Below are positions 10,375 through 20,952 of a stretch of 64,000 nucleotides of DNA, one piece after another. The stretch spans positions 33,883,090 to 33,947,089 of the forward strand of contig NC_068974.1 of assembly GCF_016808095.1 (NCBI RefSeq), written 5' to 3'. The notes under the pieces were generated by a model. It had not been told where the DNA came from and did not search any database. It saw only the letters and a list, made by a program, of their open reading frames with translations. The DNA is from Vigna angularis (lineage: Eukaryota > Streptophyta > Magnoliopsida > Fabales > Fabaceae). Both the position numbers and the translations under genes were made by a program. The first letter of the stretch is position 1. Each line of letters opens with the position of its first letter.

Positions 10375-10976
10375 CTAAAGCATAAGGAAATAATAAAATA
10401 AAATAAAAAGAGCAAAATCAGAACAAAAATATTCTGTGTTTTCTTTATTTGTTTTGTTCTCTTTTAGGTTCTTTTGTCCAGTCAATCATTGTTGTTTCAG
10501 TGTCCAGTCTCTGATCTGTTTCACGGTCCTCGCAAAGGTTCCTAAACGGATCTATGTCAATTTGTTCATGTTCGGTTCATACAAATAAATTCCTCTTTTT
10601 AAGTTTTCTGTTTTTATGGGGTACGTGGCGTTGTTCTACCCGATTGTCTCTGCCATACCCTCAATCGAGGGGAGATTAACGTCTGGTTTCCAGCCGATAT
10701 ACCCCTTATCTTAGTTAATGCAGTGTGTTCTTAGTTTTTGTTAATAAAAGGAAAATAGAAGAAGAAGAAAGTAAATGCAGGAGCAAAAGCGAAATAACAA
10801 AACGGAAAATAAAGAAGAAAGCAGAATAAAATTGCGGGAAATAAAAGCTCAGAAAAGAAAAAGAAAAGTACATGAAAGGAAGCAGAAAGAAGAAAGGGAA
10901 GAAAAGAAGCGAGAAGTAAAGAAAGAGGAGAAGCTGGGTAAAGGAAAGGAAGAGATAAGAGAAGAGAAATACTTAC
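10375..10976 (-). other. Predicted 5'-UTR intron of the captured WOX-like gene
   Basis: On the minus strand a GTAAGT donor begins at 10976, right after 'cctcga', and an acceptor ending TTATGCTTTAG lies at 10375, 18 bases before the start codon. The intervening DNA is pyrimidine-rich on this strand near the donor (10750-10960) and has no ATG-led coding frame of interest. The lysine/glutamate-rich plus-strand frame at 10775-11239 is the complement of this polypyrimidine DNA and is not a gene. Confidence 0.6.
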
Positions 10977-11140
10977 TCGAGGCGGAGCAGAGCCTTGGAA
11001 CTTGCAGATTTGAAACTTGCCGGGAGACTCTCCGATCTACCACACTCAGTCGTTCAGATCTCACAAAGTTTTCACACTCAGAACTCTCAGTGCTCAGATC
11101 GCTCTCTCAGATGCTCTCAGATCTCAACGTTTCGAAGTGT
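10977..11140 (-). other. Predicted non-coding first exon of the captured WOX-like gene
   Basis: It runs from the expected transcription start about 25-30 bases below the TATA box (near 11140) to the GTAAGT donor at 10976. It is rich in 'gatctgaga'/'ctctgag' repeats such as 'gatctgagagcatctgagagagcgatctgag', typical of a 5' leader rather than of coding DNA. Confidence 0.5.
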
Positions 11141-11163
11141 CGCCCAACGCGGCTAGCACCTCG

Positions 11164-11220
11164 TTTTATAGCCAAGGAAACGTCACTGTGCTCACAGTTC
11201 CGGTCATGCATAACCGGAAC
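11164..11220 (-). promoter_or_regulatory. Core promoter of the captured WOX-like gene, with two dyads
   Basis: The minus strand carries TATAAAA at 11170-11164. Just upstream are two perfect inverted repeats: ACTGTG-AG-CACAGT (11185-11198) and GTTCCGGT, 8 bases, ACCGGAAC (11197-11220), the latter enclosing an RY-like ATGCAT. A TGACG (bZIP-type) motif lies between the dyads and the TATA box. Only about 70 bp of foreign DNA lies upstream of the TATA box before the A-tract at 11241, so distal control elements, if any, would come from the retrotransposon. Confidence 0.6.
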
Positions 11221-11260
11221 CTTCAATAGTATCGGTTGATAAAAAAAAAAAAAAAAAAAA

Positions 11261-11580
11261 TTTAGTATGCGGATTTTGCCACATTTTCGGAGTATGAAGC
11301 ATTCATTTAGAGAGGATCTTTTGCTATGTGAGTAAGTGTGACCTGATTTTGGTGTGAGTTATGTGATGTGCATGATGATCCAAAATTATCTCCTCGTATG
11401 AGTGGTTGAAGTTATCCTGATAAGCTCTTTGAGTGGTGGGAACTGCCTGGATAAGTTTATTATACGAGTTGTTGGGGGCAACTCTACCTAAGAATTTGAG
11501 GACGAGATGAGAGAGATGTATCTCAACTTGTTTTGGAAAGCTTAATTTTCGAGGACGAAAATTTTTGCTGTTGGGGAGAA
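11261..11580 (+). pseudogene. Residual pol 3' end and polypurine tract of the retrotransposon
   Basis: This short remnant lies between the right junction A-tract and the 3' LTR. It includes 'gaatttgaggacgagatgagag' and 'cgaggacgaaaattttt', phrases found just upstream of 3' LTRs in plant chromoviruses, and ends in the polypurine tract GGGGAGAA (11573-11580). No integrase or chromodomain frame survives. Confidence 0.65.
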
Positions 11581-14319
11581 TGTAAGGACCTCATTTTAAG
11601 TGATAAGGACACCCACTCCTTGGCCGTGACATTATTCACTCACTTTGCAATCAAGGAGTCACGGGCCAACTCTTCTTCACGTGAAAAGAAACACTCTTTA
11701 TGGCTCCACCCACTGTTGCCTTCTATTTAAAATTGTTTACCTCTTCTCCAGAAAAGAAAAGTGGCGTGTGTGGTGTCTTCTCCATCTAACAAAGACGGCA
11801 GTTTCCTCTTGGTCTTGTGTCTCCCTCCAGAAAGTGAATTTCCAGTGTCTCAATAATCAAACACGCATGCTACCTTCATCTCTTCTTGGCTGTAGGAAGG
11901 TTGTGCATGGGGAAGAATGTTCACAGCCAAGAGAAGAGGTGCAGCAGCCACCTTTAGAGGAGAAAACGTTCCAGCAACAAGCTGGAAGTCTCACGGCCCT
12001 GGTCCAGCTGAGTTGGAAGAAGAAACACACGGCCATGGCAGCAGAGAGAGCAGCGGAGGGAAGGAACTCTTCTCCTGTTTCCAGCCGTCCAAAGAACACC
12101 CGAGGGAAGCAATTCAAATTTTACAAGAGGTGAGAGGAAGGCTAGGAGGAAGCAACAATCAGAAAGAGAGAGGGAGAAAGAAAAAAGAGAAAAATGGAGC
12201 CAGAGGAGAAGGAGAATTCCACTGGAGAAGGATCGGAACATATGGGAGAGGATCAAGTTCTTGATGGAAGTCTTCAAGAGGTAAGGGGAGCTAGATCTTT
12301 TGTTTAGTTGATGATATATGTTATATTTGATGCAAATCTGGGATGAATGGGATGAATATTTGGGTTCTGGTTTCGTTTATGGGTTTCTGGAAAACTTGCA
12401 GAAATTCTGCAGAAACACCGTTCGTCCAATTTGATTTCAAATTGGACGTTCGTCCTAAATAGCTAACGTTCGTCCAAAATGGTTGAACGTTCGTCAAGGT
12501 GAATTTGGACGTTCGTCCAATATGTTCGGTAGTCGTTGGAGAGCGTTCGTTTGTGGACGCTCGTTCAAAGTTGGTGAAGTGGAAAGTGGACGTTCGTCCC
12601 ATTTGCTATGCGCGTCCGTCCTTAAATCAAAGTGTTCGACATTGAGTGATTCGTTCTGTACGTGTGAGCGTTCGTCCGCAAAGGCTCGTCGCGCGTTCGT
12701 CCAAGTTGTAGATTATGAACGTCCGTGCTTCAGCTAGCAAGTGAGCGTTCGTCCCAGTGAGCGTTCGCCAGAGAGCGTTCGCCAGTGAGCGTTCGTCCAA
12801 GTGAGCGTTCGTACAGACCACGAGCGTTCGTCCATGACTTCAACTTGTGGAGCGTTCGTCCAAATAGTGAGCGTTCGTCCGTAATTGAGTGAGCGTTCGT
12901 CCAATAGTACCCAGTGAATAGTACTCGTCCAAATAGTATTTTACAAATGTTGAATTTTAAGTTCCTTTGCTTTTGGATTTAATTGTGTGTATCAATGTTT
13001 GGAATATTATCTATGACATGAATTATGTGAATGTATGAGATATGTTGGAATTGTTGGGATAATATGGTGGTATCTGATTTTTCCTAATTGAGGTTAAGAT
13101 TCAATGTAACAGTAAGTATGTTATTTAAATATTTCGGTTGCAATTTATGAATGCATGTTCATGTAATCAAGATTGGTTGAAAGGGTATGGTTATAAGTGG
13201 TTTATGATGTACATTGTTGGTCCAAAAGAAATATCATGAGGTTTAAAATGGTCGGATTGAATCGGAAATTTAGATCTCTCGGTGAGATCAGTTGGTGTAA
13301 AGAATGAATGTGGGAAGCTTAGCCGGTTGTTCATCCTGATGTTCCGTGAGTACTCGTCCTCACGTAGAGGGGGTACGTCATGTGTGGGAACGGCAGGAGG
13401 TCCTAGTCCTAGGGTATCTGGACAGATAGGACTAACCTCGGGTGGCAGCTGATGACAGTTCCAGTTACTACATCACCCGGGTGCACGAACACCGAAGCTA
13501 CACAGAGACTCAGAATTTTATTATTGAGAATTGTAAAGAATGAATGTGGGAAGCTTAGCCGGTTGTTCATCCTGATGTTCCGTGAGTACTCGTCCTCACG
13601 TAGAGGGGGTACGTCATGTGTGGGAACGGCAGGAGGTCCTAGTCCTAGGGTATCGGGACAGATAGGACTAACCTCGGGTGGCAGCTGATGAGAGTTCCAG
13701 TTACTACATCACCCGGGTGCACGAACATCGAAGCTACACAGAATTCATTCTAGTCCGGACGAGTTTGTCTATGAAGTAACGAGTCTGTCTATGAAGTAAC
13801 AAGTCGGGGTATAAAGTAACAAGTATTGTAATGTTGGTTTACCATGTTTGGATGACTTTTGCATGTTGTATGAGTGGGTGGAATTATGGTTTAATGAATA
13901 TGCTCTAATTGTTCTTTTATACGAATCTAAGTATGATAACATTGAATTTAACTGTTCTATCTGTATAACATGTTTTTATATCTAGCTCACCCTTGCATTG
14001 TTTTGTTATGTGCTGTTTGGGTATGTTTCGTTGGCGATGATCATCCACTTGGATGGGAGCAGATGTTGTCGTGGAGTTTCCCTTGGAGCCATAGCTGGAG
14101 GTTGTTGATATTGCGGAGTAATCTTCTTAGAATTTCTTGATTAAACACTTGTAGTGTTTAATCCTTTCAACTGTTTAAGTTTAAATTTTAAGTTCCTTTT
14201 ATTTCTGGATGACTGTAATACCACATTTAATTACACGTCAAAATTCTGACTGTTCTCTATATTTGAATGTTAACGTCCTTATTATATAATATTGATTATT
14301 ATATAATCGGGATGTTACA
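11581..14319 (+). repeat. 3' LTR of the WOX-bearing retrotransposon (family B)
   Basis: A 2739-bp copy of the 5' LTR at a constant offset of 6159 bp. The only difference I found by eye is G at 12725 where the 5' LTR has A at 6566. It ends GGGATGTTACA, followed by the target-site duplication atcaa (14320-14324). It carries the CpG array (12417-12919), the 236-bp internal duplication (13297 onward) and the hairpin (14042-14055). Confidence 0.93.
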
Positions 14320-14324
14320 ATCAA

Positions 14325-16647
14325 TACTTACATTAATCATATTATAGAAGTCTAAATAATCTCAACAGTCATATATGATAGAAGCTGGGTCATATTAATA
14401 AGATGAAACAATTCTAAAGTCCAAACTTATATAGATTACACAATAAAGTAGAATGAATTGATTAGACAAACATAGTAGAACAAAAATATAAACACATAAT
14501 AAATAAATGTCTATATATTATTACACCAATCTATTAATATACATTAAATAAATTTGATGATATATTAAATGAGTATGTTTATATTTTTTTTCATCGTCTA
14601 ACATTTGTATTTTTATAGTCACTCCTTACATTTTTTACATGGTATATCCTTTGTAATTTTGCATTGTCTACTATTTAAGTTTTTATGCATCTTCTAGTCT
14701 TTGTATTTTTATAAAGTCTATTATTTACCGAGTTCATACCGTTTATCCTTTTATTCTTAAAGCATTTACTCTTTATATTTTTTTTCATATTCCTATAATT
14801 CAAATTGAAAAGTCTAAATAAATAATGCTTCATGTCTTAAAAGTTGTGTTTTAAAATGAATCTATAATAAATAATAATAATAAAATAGTTCATAATAAAT
14901 AATAATAAATCTAAATAATAGTAAAATAATTTATAGTAAATAATAATAAATATAAATATAATAAAAAATAAATTATAAATAAATATAAATAACAATTAAT
15001 AATATATATCAATATAATAAGTAGTAGTAAAAAGAATGAAAATAAATAGTAATAAATTATAATAAATATAAATAATAAATAATATAAATAGTAAATAATA
15101 TAAATAATAAATAAATCCTAAATTAAATGTATATTAAATAGATTAGATTATACAAAGACCAAATACAAGTTGAAATCACAATATATGTGAATCCATAATC
15201 CATACTTACACTAATAAAATGATACAAGTTTAAATGATTTTAACTTTTAAACGATACAAACTTATCATATTGATAAAGAAATACAATGTTGAAGTTTCTA
15301 TTTATACTAATAAAACGATATAGTCGAATGAATTTATTATACAATTAATATATTAGAATAAATATAAATACGACTAATGTATCCATATACAATCATCATA
15401 TAATTCTATTAATACACATAAAAAGAATACGTCCATATATTGATTAGATAAATATATTCATATACAGAGACTATAAACAAGTTTCTCCAACATCTTTGCA
15501 TTTTCAATCATACCAATAAGCACAAAACTGCAAATAATTACTAATCTACATCTTTTTAATAATTTATCATTTGTGTTTTTAAATTGTCTACTCTTTATAC
15601 TCTTCATGTTTATACTCTACATTTTTTTACAAGTTTACTTTTGACATTTTTTTTTTCATATCCTTTCTAATTTTTACATCATCTATTATTTAAATTTTTG
15701 TGAATCATCTAGCTTTTATATTTTTACAGTGTACTATGTACTCGTATTGTTCATTGTCTAACTTTTAGATTTTTACAGAGTCTATTTTTTACACTTTTAT
15801 ACATATAGTCCATATCATTTGTAGTTTTATTGTCTACTCTTCACATGGTTTTACATGGTCTAACTTTTACATTTTTACTAAATTTATTCAACATTTTGTA
15901 CATCATCTATTTTTTATTATTAAATAATTTACTCTTTATATTTTTTTGCATTATTTAGTTATGTATTTATTTTAAAATTTAATTTAAATTCTTTATTTTG
16001 ATTAACTTCATCACAATATATTATTTAAAATAATTATATACAATTTATTTTATTAAAACTATATATAACTAAAATATATTCACATTATAAAAATAATTAA
16101 AATATTACTATTTATAAAATTAAATATTTATATTAAATTATAATTATATTTCTGTAAACTCAAATTAATATATAAATATATTACAATTTTTAGAAGTCCA
16201 TGCCTTTCACGGATATTACATAGTATAAAACAACCATTTTATTGTGTGTATGTATATGGTAGAAGAATTCATCAACTAAGTTGTTAGAATCAATAAATAA
16301 ATAACTAATATTCAAATATAATAGAAAATTAGGGCATAAAATGTCTCCAAAATATTTATCTTCAATTCACTGCATTCTTATTAATTACATCCAGGTTGCC
16401 TCGGGTCAAGCAAGTAAAACACTGTATGTAAAACAAATCTCAAACTTTTTTAATATTATTATATTTCTATTAAATTAATTATAAAATAATGTTTTAAAAA
16501 ATTTAATTTTTTAATACTAATATATCTCTATTAAATTAATTATAAAATTATGTTTAAGAAAATAAAGGTCTTAAAAAAATTTAATACTAATATATCTCTA
16601 TTTAACTAATTATAATTTTATGTTTGAGAATAATATTTAATTAAATT
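14325..16647. repeat. AT-rich unit sequence with degenerate 'tctactctttacattttta' minisatellite
   Basis: This is non-coding DNA that recurs around 28.85-30.18, 42.54-43.80 and 55.53-56.93 kb and in part at 24.6-25.03 kb. About 14580-16000 is a strongly decayed tandem array on a 30-45-bp theme (variants of 'tctaacttttacatttttac', 'gtctactctttatactc'). It is part of the segmentally duplicated unit carrying the cysteine-rich peptide genes. No gene is seen. Confidence 0.65.
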
Positions 16648-16652
16648 ATTAT

Positions 16653-19450
16653 TGATAGGGGAGCTATGTTAAAGATAAACCCACATATCTTATATATGTT
16701 CTTGATAATGACAATAACAAAAATATTTTAATAGTTTTTTGCACACATTAAGCAAAACTGTTTGTTATGTATTTGATTGTGCTTGAACTATCTATTATGC
16801 ATATTTATTGTATTTGTTAAAATAGAATGACAAAATTTTGAACACCAAGAGGGAGTGAATTGGTGAAATACAAAAACAATGTTTTCTTTAAATTTTTTTT
16901 GCAAAGTATATGACTTTAAAAACTTTCTTGAAACACAAAGAAAAAGATTTTTAAGTGCAGCAGAAATAAAGTTGATTAAACACAGTACATGTCGATTAAG
17001 TAAAAGTGTATAGGGATAGAAAAATCAAACACTGCTTTTTATACTGGTTCAGCCAAGCCTACATCCAGTGTCCTTCCTTACCAGGAAGCAAATGCACTAT
17101 AATGATCAAGGTTTTTACAACAAGGCTTTTATAGAGACCTCCACATCAAAAATATAAAACACCTCTCTAACCCTCTAATCAAAATATAAGCATACAACAC
17201 ACAAAGACCAGCAGCAAGATGTCCCCTCTTCTGCCGTCTTCAACCCTTTGAGAAACCCCTCAAAGTCCAGAACGCAGCACGTCCTCTTCCTGTAGTCAGA
17301 ACAGGGCAACAACACCAATCTTCACAAGATTGAATTCTTGATCACCAAAACAGACACCTTCAGTGCAGATTTGATCAGACAGTAAAAGCACACAATCCTT
17401 GCTCTTCAAGCTATCTCCAAAGATGAACACCACAGTCTTCTTTAAGAGTTCTTGGAGCTTTTCCCAAATCTGTAAAATAATACTAATCTGAAAATTATCA
17501 CACAATTCGTTAGATTCTCAAAACTTCTTACAGAATTCAAATTTGCGTCAATATATAGTTTTTCACAATTCTGACGCTCTTCAGTCGACTTTGCCACTAA
17601 TGAAGTCGAATACAGTCATGACAGTTATAACAGTTAGTAGCAGTCATAGCAATTAATTGATTACGGAATTAATGTAGTTGTTTCACAATTAATGCTTTGT
17701 CAAACATATCTAAAAGTTGTTAGACACTTTAAGACAAGCATTAACAGAATTTCAAAACATAACAAACTTAGTCGAATGGCTTGCACACATAGTCGACTTT
17801 GTAATAGTTAAAAACATAGTTTTGAAAAACTTTCTCTTCAAAAATTCTCACAACACACTTTGAAAAAGTTTGTGCAAAGCCACGAGTTTTAATTGACTTA
17901 CTTCATAATGAAATCGACTCCAAGCTCTTGTTTTGCTACACAATTTAAGTTCAACTAAGTGTGTGTGATTTTTCTTTTCCAAAACAATTTTCATGCAATC
18001 ACATATTAAATCTCACATATATAACATAGTGAATTGCAATGATCAACACAACACAAACATGTTCTCATATAATCATAATCATGAAAGTAATGAACATGTA
18101 ACACATAAACACATGTGTTATTAATTATGTGTTGTCATCATAAAAAATTAGAAGCTCTGAGATTGTAAGTTCAGCTAAACTAGTGCTCCCCCTATCAATA
18201 ATCTCAATAGTATTTATATATGTGATATGTGATTATATCTGTGATATGCATATTAACTGGTTGAGATTGATAAAACTCTTTGCACATTGCATATCTGTAT
18301 GATTTAATCGATTACAGTATGAATTAATCGATTAGAGAGTTTATATTCGGTTAAATTTATTAGATATCAGCATTTTCTTAATATGTAGTGACAAAACTGC
18401 TAGTTTTAACCGATTACATTAAAAGTATAATCGATTAAAACACGTGTCTTTGCCTATACTTGTTTGTTGAGTGCACGGATGAGTTTTAAGGGAAAAAGTT
18501 TTCAGAAATTGCTTAAGTGTTGTACTTAACCGATTACACTCTTTTCTTAATCGGTTAAACCTCATGTGGTTTGAAAACTTGTTTTTGATAAGTCATAACT
18601 ACCTTAACGGTCATATTTTTAAATACTTTGACTTACATTAATTGTGCAATCAATTACATTAAATGTGTAATCTGTTAAATGTGTTTTAATGTAATGTTGT
18701 TATAGCAGTGTTAATTGCTTAACCGATTACATTAAAATTGTAATCGATTAAAATACGTCAGACTTAAAAAAACTATAAATTGACGCATAACATAATAAGA
18801 GCTTTTGAATATTACATATCTTTCATATATGACAAAGTTAGTAGAGATCTTAATTTTCAGGAGCGTTCATTCTCCAAGAATCAAGAAGCATTTTGTTTGG
18901 AAGATTAAAAGGATTCTTGAAGAAATTTCTATGTGATTACATTGGTTGATCATTATCTGCACTCTTAGGTGTGCTTAATCATATTACTGTTGATTTGCAA
19001 TCTGTTGATTGTGGTTTCCTTGTTGTCGCGGACCAGGAAGGGAACGATGGAGTTCTAGTTTCTTTGAGAAGGGTATCCCAAAGGGGTTCTTACTAAAAGA
19101 GGATTGTTCTTTTTGTGTGTTTGACTATAGTAGATTTGGAGTTAGAGAGAAGGATACATTGAGAGGGTGTCTTTGTATTGCTTGCTGTAAAAATCGATCT
19201 ATATAATGCATTGGCTTTCAATCTCAGGTTTATTGAAAGGGGATTGAATGTAGGCATTGAGGCCGAACCAGTATAAACCTTAGTGTGGTTCTTTCTATCC
19301 TTTTTTTCTCTTTCATTTCATTACATTCTTTATTTGCTTGCATTTCAAGAAATGCTTAGAGATTTTCAAAAGGTTTTAAAAGAACAAGTTTTATAATAAA
19401 CAACCAATTCACCCCTCTTGGTTGGGAAACTATGTCAATCCTTTTCTACA
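16653..19450 (+). mobile_element. SIRE-like Ty1/copia LTR with a second, inverted LTR nested inside
   Basis: The outer element starts TGATAGGGGAGC and ends CTTTTCTACA with the perfect 5-bp duplication attat (16648-16652 and 19451-19455). The empty site is visible at the paralogous locus near 25530. Its 3' part (about 18200-19450) has the marks of legume SIRE-type LTRs: several AATCGATTA palindromes, a 'gaaccagtataaacc' stretch and 'ccaattcacccctcttgg' before the end. Between about 16817 and 18200 lies a similar LTR in reverse orientation, recognised by the complements of the same landmarks and a terminal 'gctccccctatca'. No gag or pol is present. Confidence 0.7.
16817..18200 (-). mobile_element. 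Inverted SIRE-like LTR nested in the outer LTR (limits approximate)
   Basis: Read on the minus strand it begins TGATAGGGGGAGCAC near 18200 and ends around 'ccaattcactccctcttgg...ttttaaca' near 16817, the same order of landmarks as the outer LTR. No clear 5-bp site duplication could be assigned, so one or both edges may be altered. With the plus-oriented LTR it forms a large inverted arrangement. Confidence 0.5.
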
Positions 19451-19942
19451 ATTATTATAAGTGTTTCTTACTTTTTATTCTTGTTAAAATGATATTCCAT
19501 GAGTTAAATTTTTTTTATAAATTATAATTTTGTTTAAAAAAATTATGAGTTAGAAAACTTTGAATTTTTATTAATAATTGGTATGATATGACATATTATT
19601 TGCAGTTACAAAGAACTTACCATCGAAAGATATGCACATTGATGAAGCTATTAAACAATTAAGAGATCTTCTTTCATTTTTTGAAAATTATAAAAAACTG
19701 AATTTGAAAATGTAATGGTTTATGTCAATGAAATAGGTTTTGAAATGGATATAGACTCTAAATTTAGTAAAAAAAAATATTAGTCACAAAAAAAAAACAA
19801 ATTGATAAAAGAATTGATAATGAAATTGTAAAATCTCTTCCAGAATTATTTAGAATTGCTTATGTAGATAAAACAATCACAACACTTCAAAATATATTCA
19901 AATAATTTAAAATATATGAAGATATATATTGTTTTTTATTTA

Positions 19943-20241
19943 GGCTTTGTTCACTTGAATGAATTTAAAGAATAATGATTGAATGAATTTGAGAGGATTT
20001 GAAGATAAATTTTTTGTTGTTTATTTGAGTGGATTTTGGAGGTAAGTGAGAGTGAATTTGGAAGTAAATTTTTTTAATTTGTCACATCAATCAAATCCTA
20101 CACTAATTCTCACAAACTTTACTTCCAAATTCACTCTCACTTACCTCCAAAATTCACTCAAATAAACAACAAAAAATTTACCTTCAAATTCTCTCAAATC
20201 CATTCAATCACTCTCTCCCAAATCCATTGAACAAAGTGTTA
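19943..20241. mobile_element. Fold-back MITE of about 300 bp
   Basis: Two arms of roughly 130-140 bp are inverted copies of each other. The left arm begins 'ggctttgttcacttgaatg' and includes 'gaggtaagtgagagtgaatttgg'. The right arm has the complement ('ccaaattcactctcacttacctcc') and ends 'ccattgaacaaagtg'. It sits at the point where the paralogous units carry the older LTR (25876, 45714, 58854), so the two insertions used the same small region. There is no coding capacity. Confidence 0.75.
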
Positions 20242-20952
20242 GTGATTAAAAAATTAAAGTCACTATGTAGACTTTTGAAAGAAAAATGTTTGAAATTTGA
20301 AAAATCTTTAAAACATGATAATTTATTGGATCTTTATTGTCTTGTATATATTCTTCGAGTTAATAAGTCAGATTGTTTGACAGACCGATCGACTAACGTG
20401 TCAATCGACTGATCGACTGGCGGGTTGACGGACTGACTAATAGGTCGATTGACCGATTGCAAAAATAAAATTCAGATTAACACTTCACATATAATAACCA
20501 GAAATCAATAAACTAATTATTATTAAGGTGTGATTGAGTTATGATTAGGCTTGCAAAAAGTTAAAAGTTCATAACACCAAATATAAATAAAGGTCTAATG
20601 TATGGTTATTGGGACATACATCACTGCATTTAATACACTTCCATCGGTCACCTACTGACTTTAATATTAAAGTACCTTCTACATGTGTTATCTGATAAAT
20701 GTTGGATGAACGGAAGACTTTAAAGACCGAACAAACAAAAAAACAAGAACAACGCAAGATAAAGCTATCCGAAATTTGATAATGCTCGACTCGTACATAT
20801 CAAAACATTGATGGATTTAATTTATTTTTATAATTAAATATCTTAGGAGAAATTATAAGTTTAGAAAATGATAAATTAATTAATAATCTCAATTATATAA
20901 AAATAATATATTCTTTTTTAATTATATAAAAATAATATATTCTTTTTCAACT
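20242..20952. repeat. Unit sequence upstream of the first cysteine-rich gene
   Basis: It recurs at 27.15-27.50, 47.80-48.42 and 61.80-62.40 kb. It includes a GATC/CGAC-rich stretch ('gatcgactaacgtgtcaatcgactgatcgac', about 20385-20460) with short tandem character. I see no gene. Confidence 0.7.

Larger units (their letters stand above)
5422..14319 (+). mobile_element. Young Ty3/gypsy-type LTR retrotransposon, pol-less, carrying an antisense WOX homeobox gene
   Basis: This is a complete 8898-bp element with a 5' LTR (5422-8160), a 3' LTR (11581-14319), the perfect site duplication atcaa (5417-5421 and 14320-14324), an initiator-Met primer-binding site (8165-8176) and a polypurine tract GGGGAGAA (11573-11580). 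The 'cgaggacgaaaattttt' before the polypurine tract is typical of plant chromoviruses. Only a gag start and gag fragment remain. I see no protease, reverse transcriptase, RNase H or integrase, so the element is non-autonomous. Its middle (about 8893-11240) is foreign DNA bounded by A-tracts and encodes a minus-strand WUSCHEL-type homeodomain protein. By eye the LTRs differ at one position (6566 A versus 12725 G), so insertion is very recent. Confidence 0.93.

Noticed and set aside
10775..11239. Lysine/glutamate-rich plus-strand open frame (154 codons)
   Set aside because: It is the complement of the polypyrimidine intron and first exon of the antisense WOX-like gene. The composition reflects purine runs; no domain is seen.
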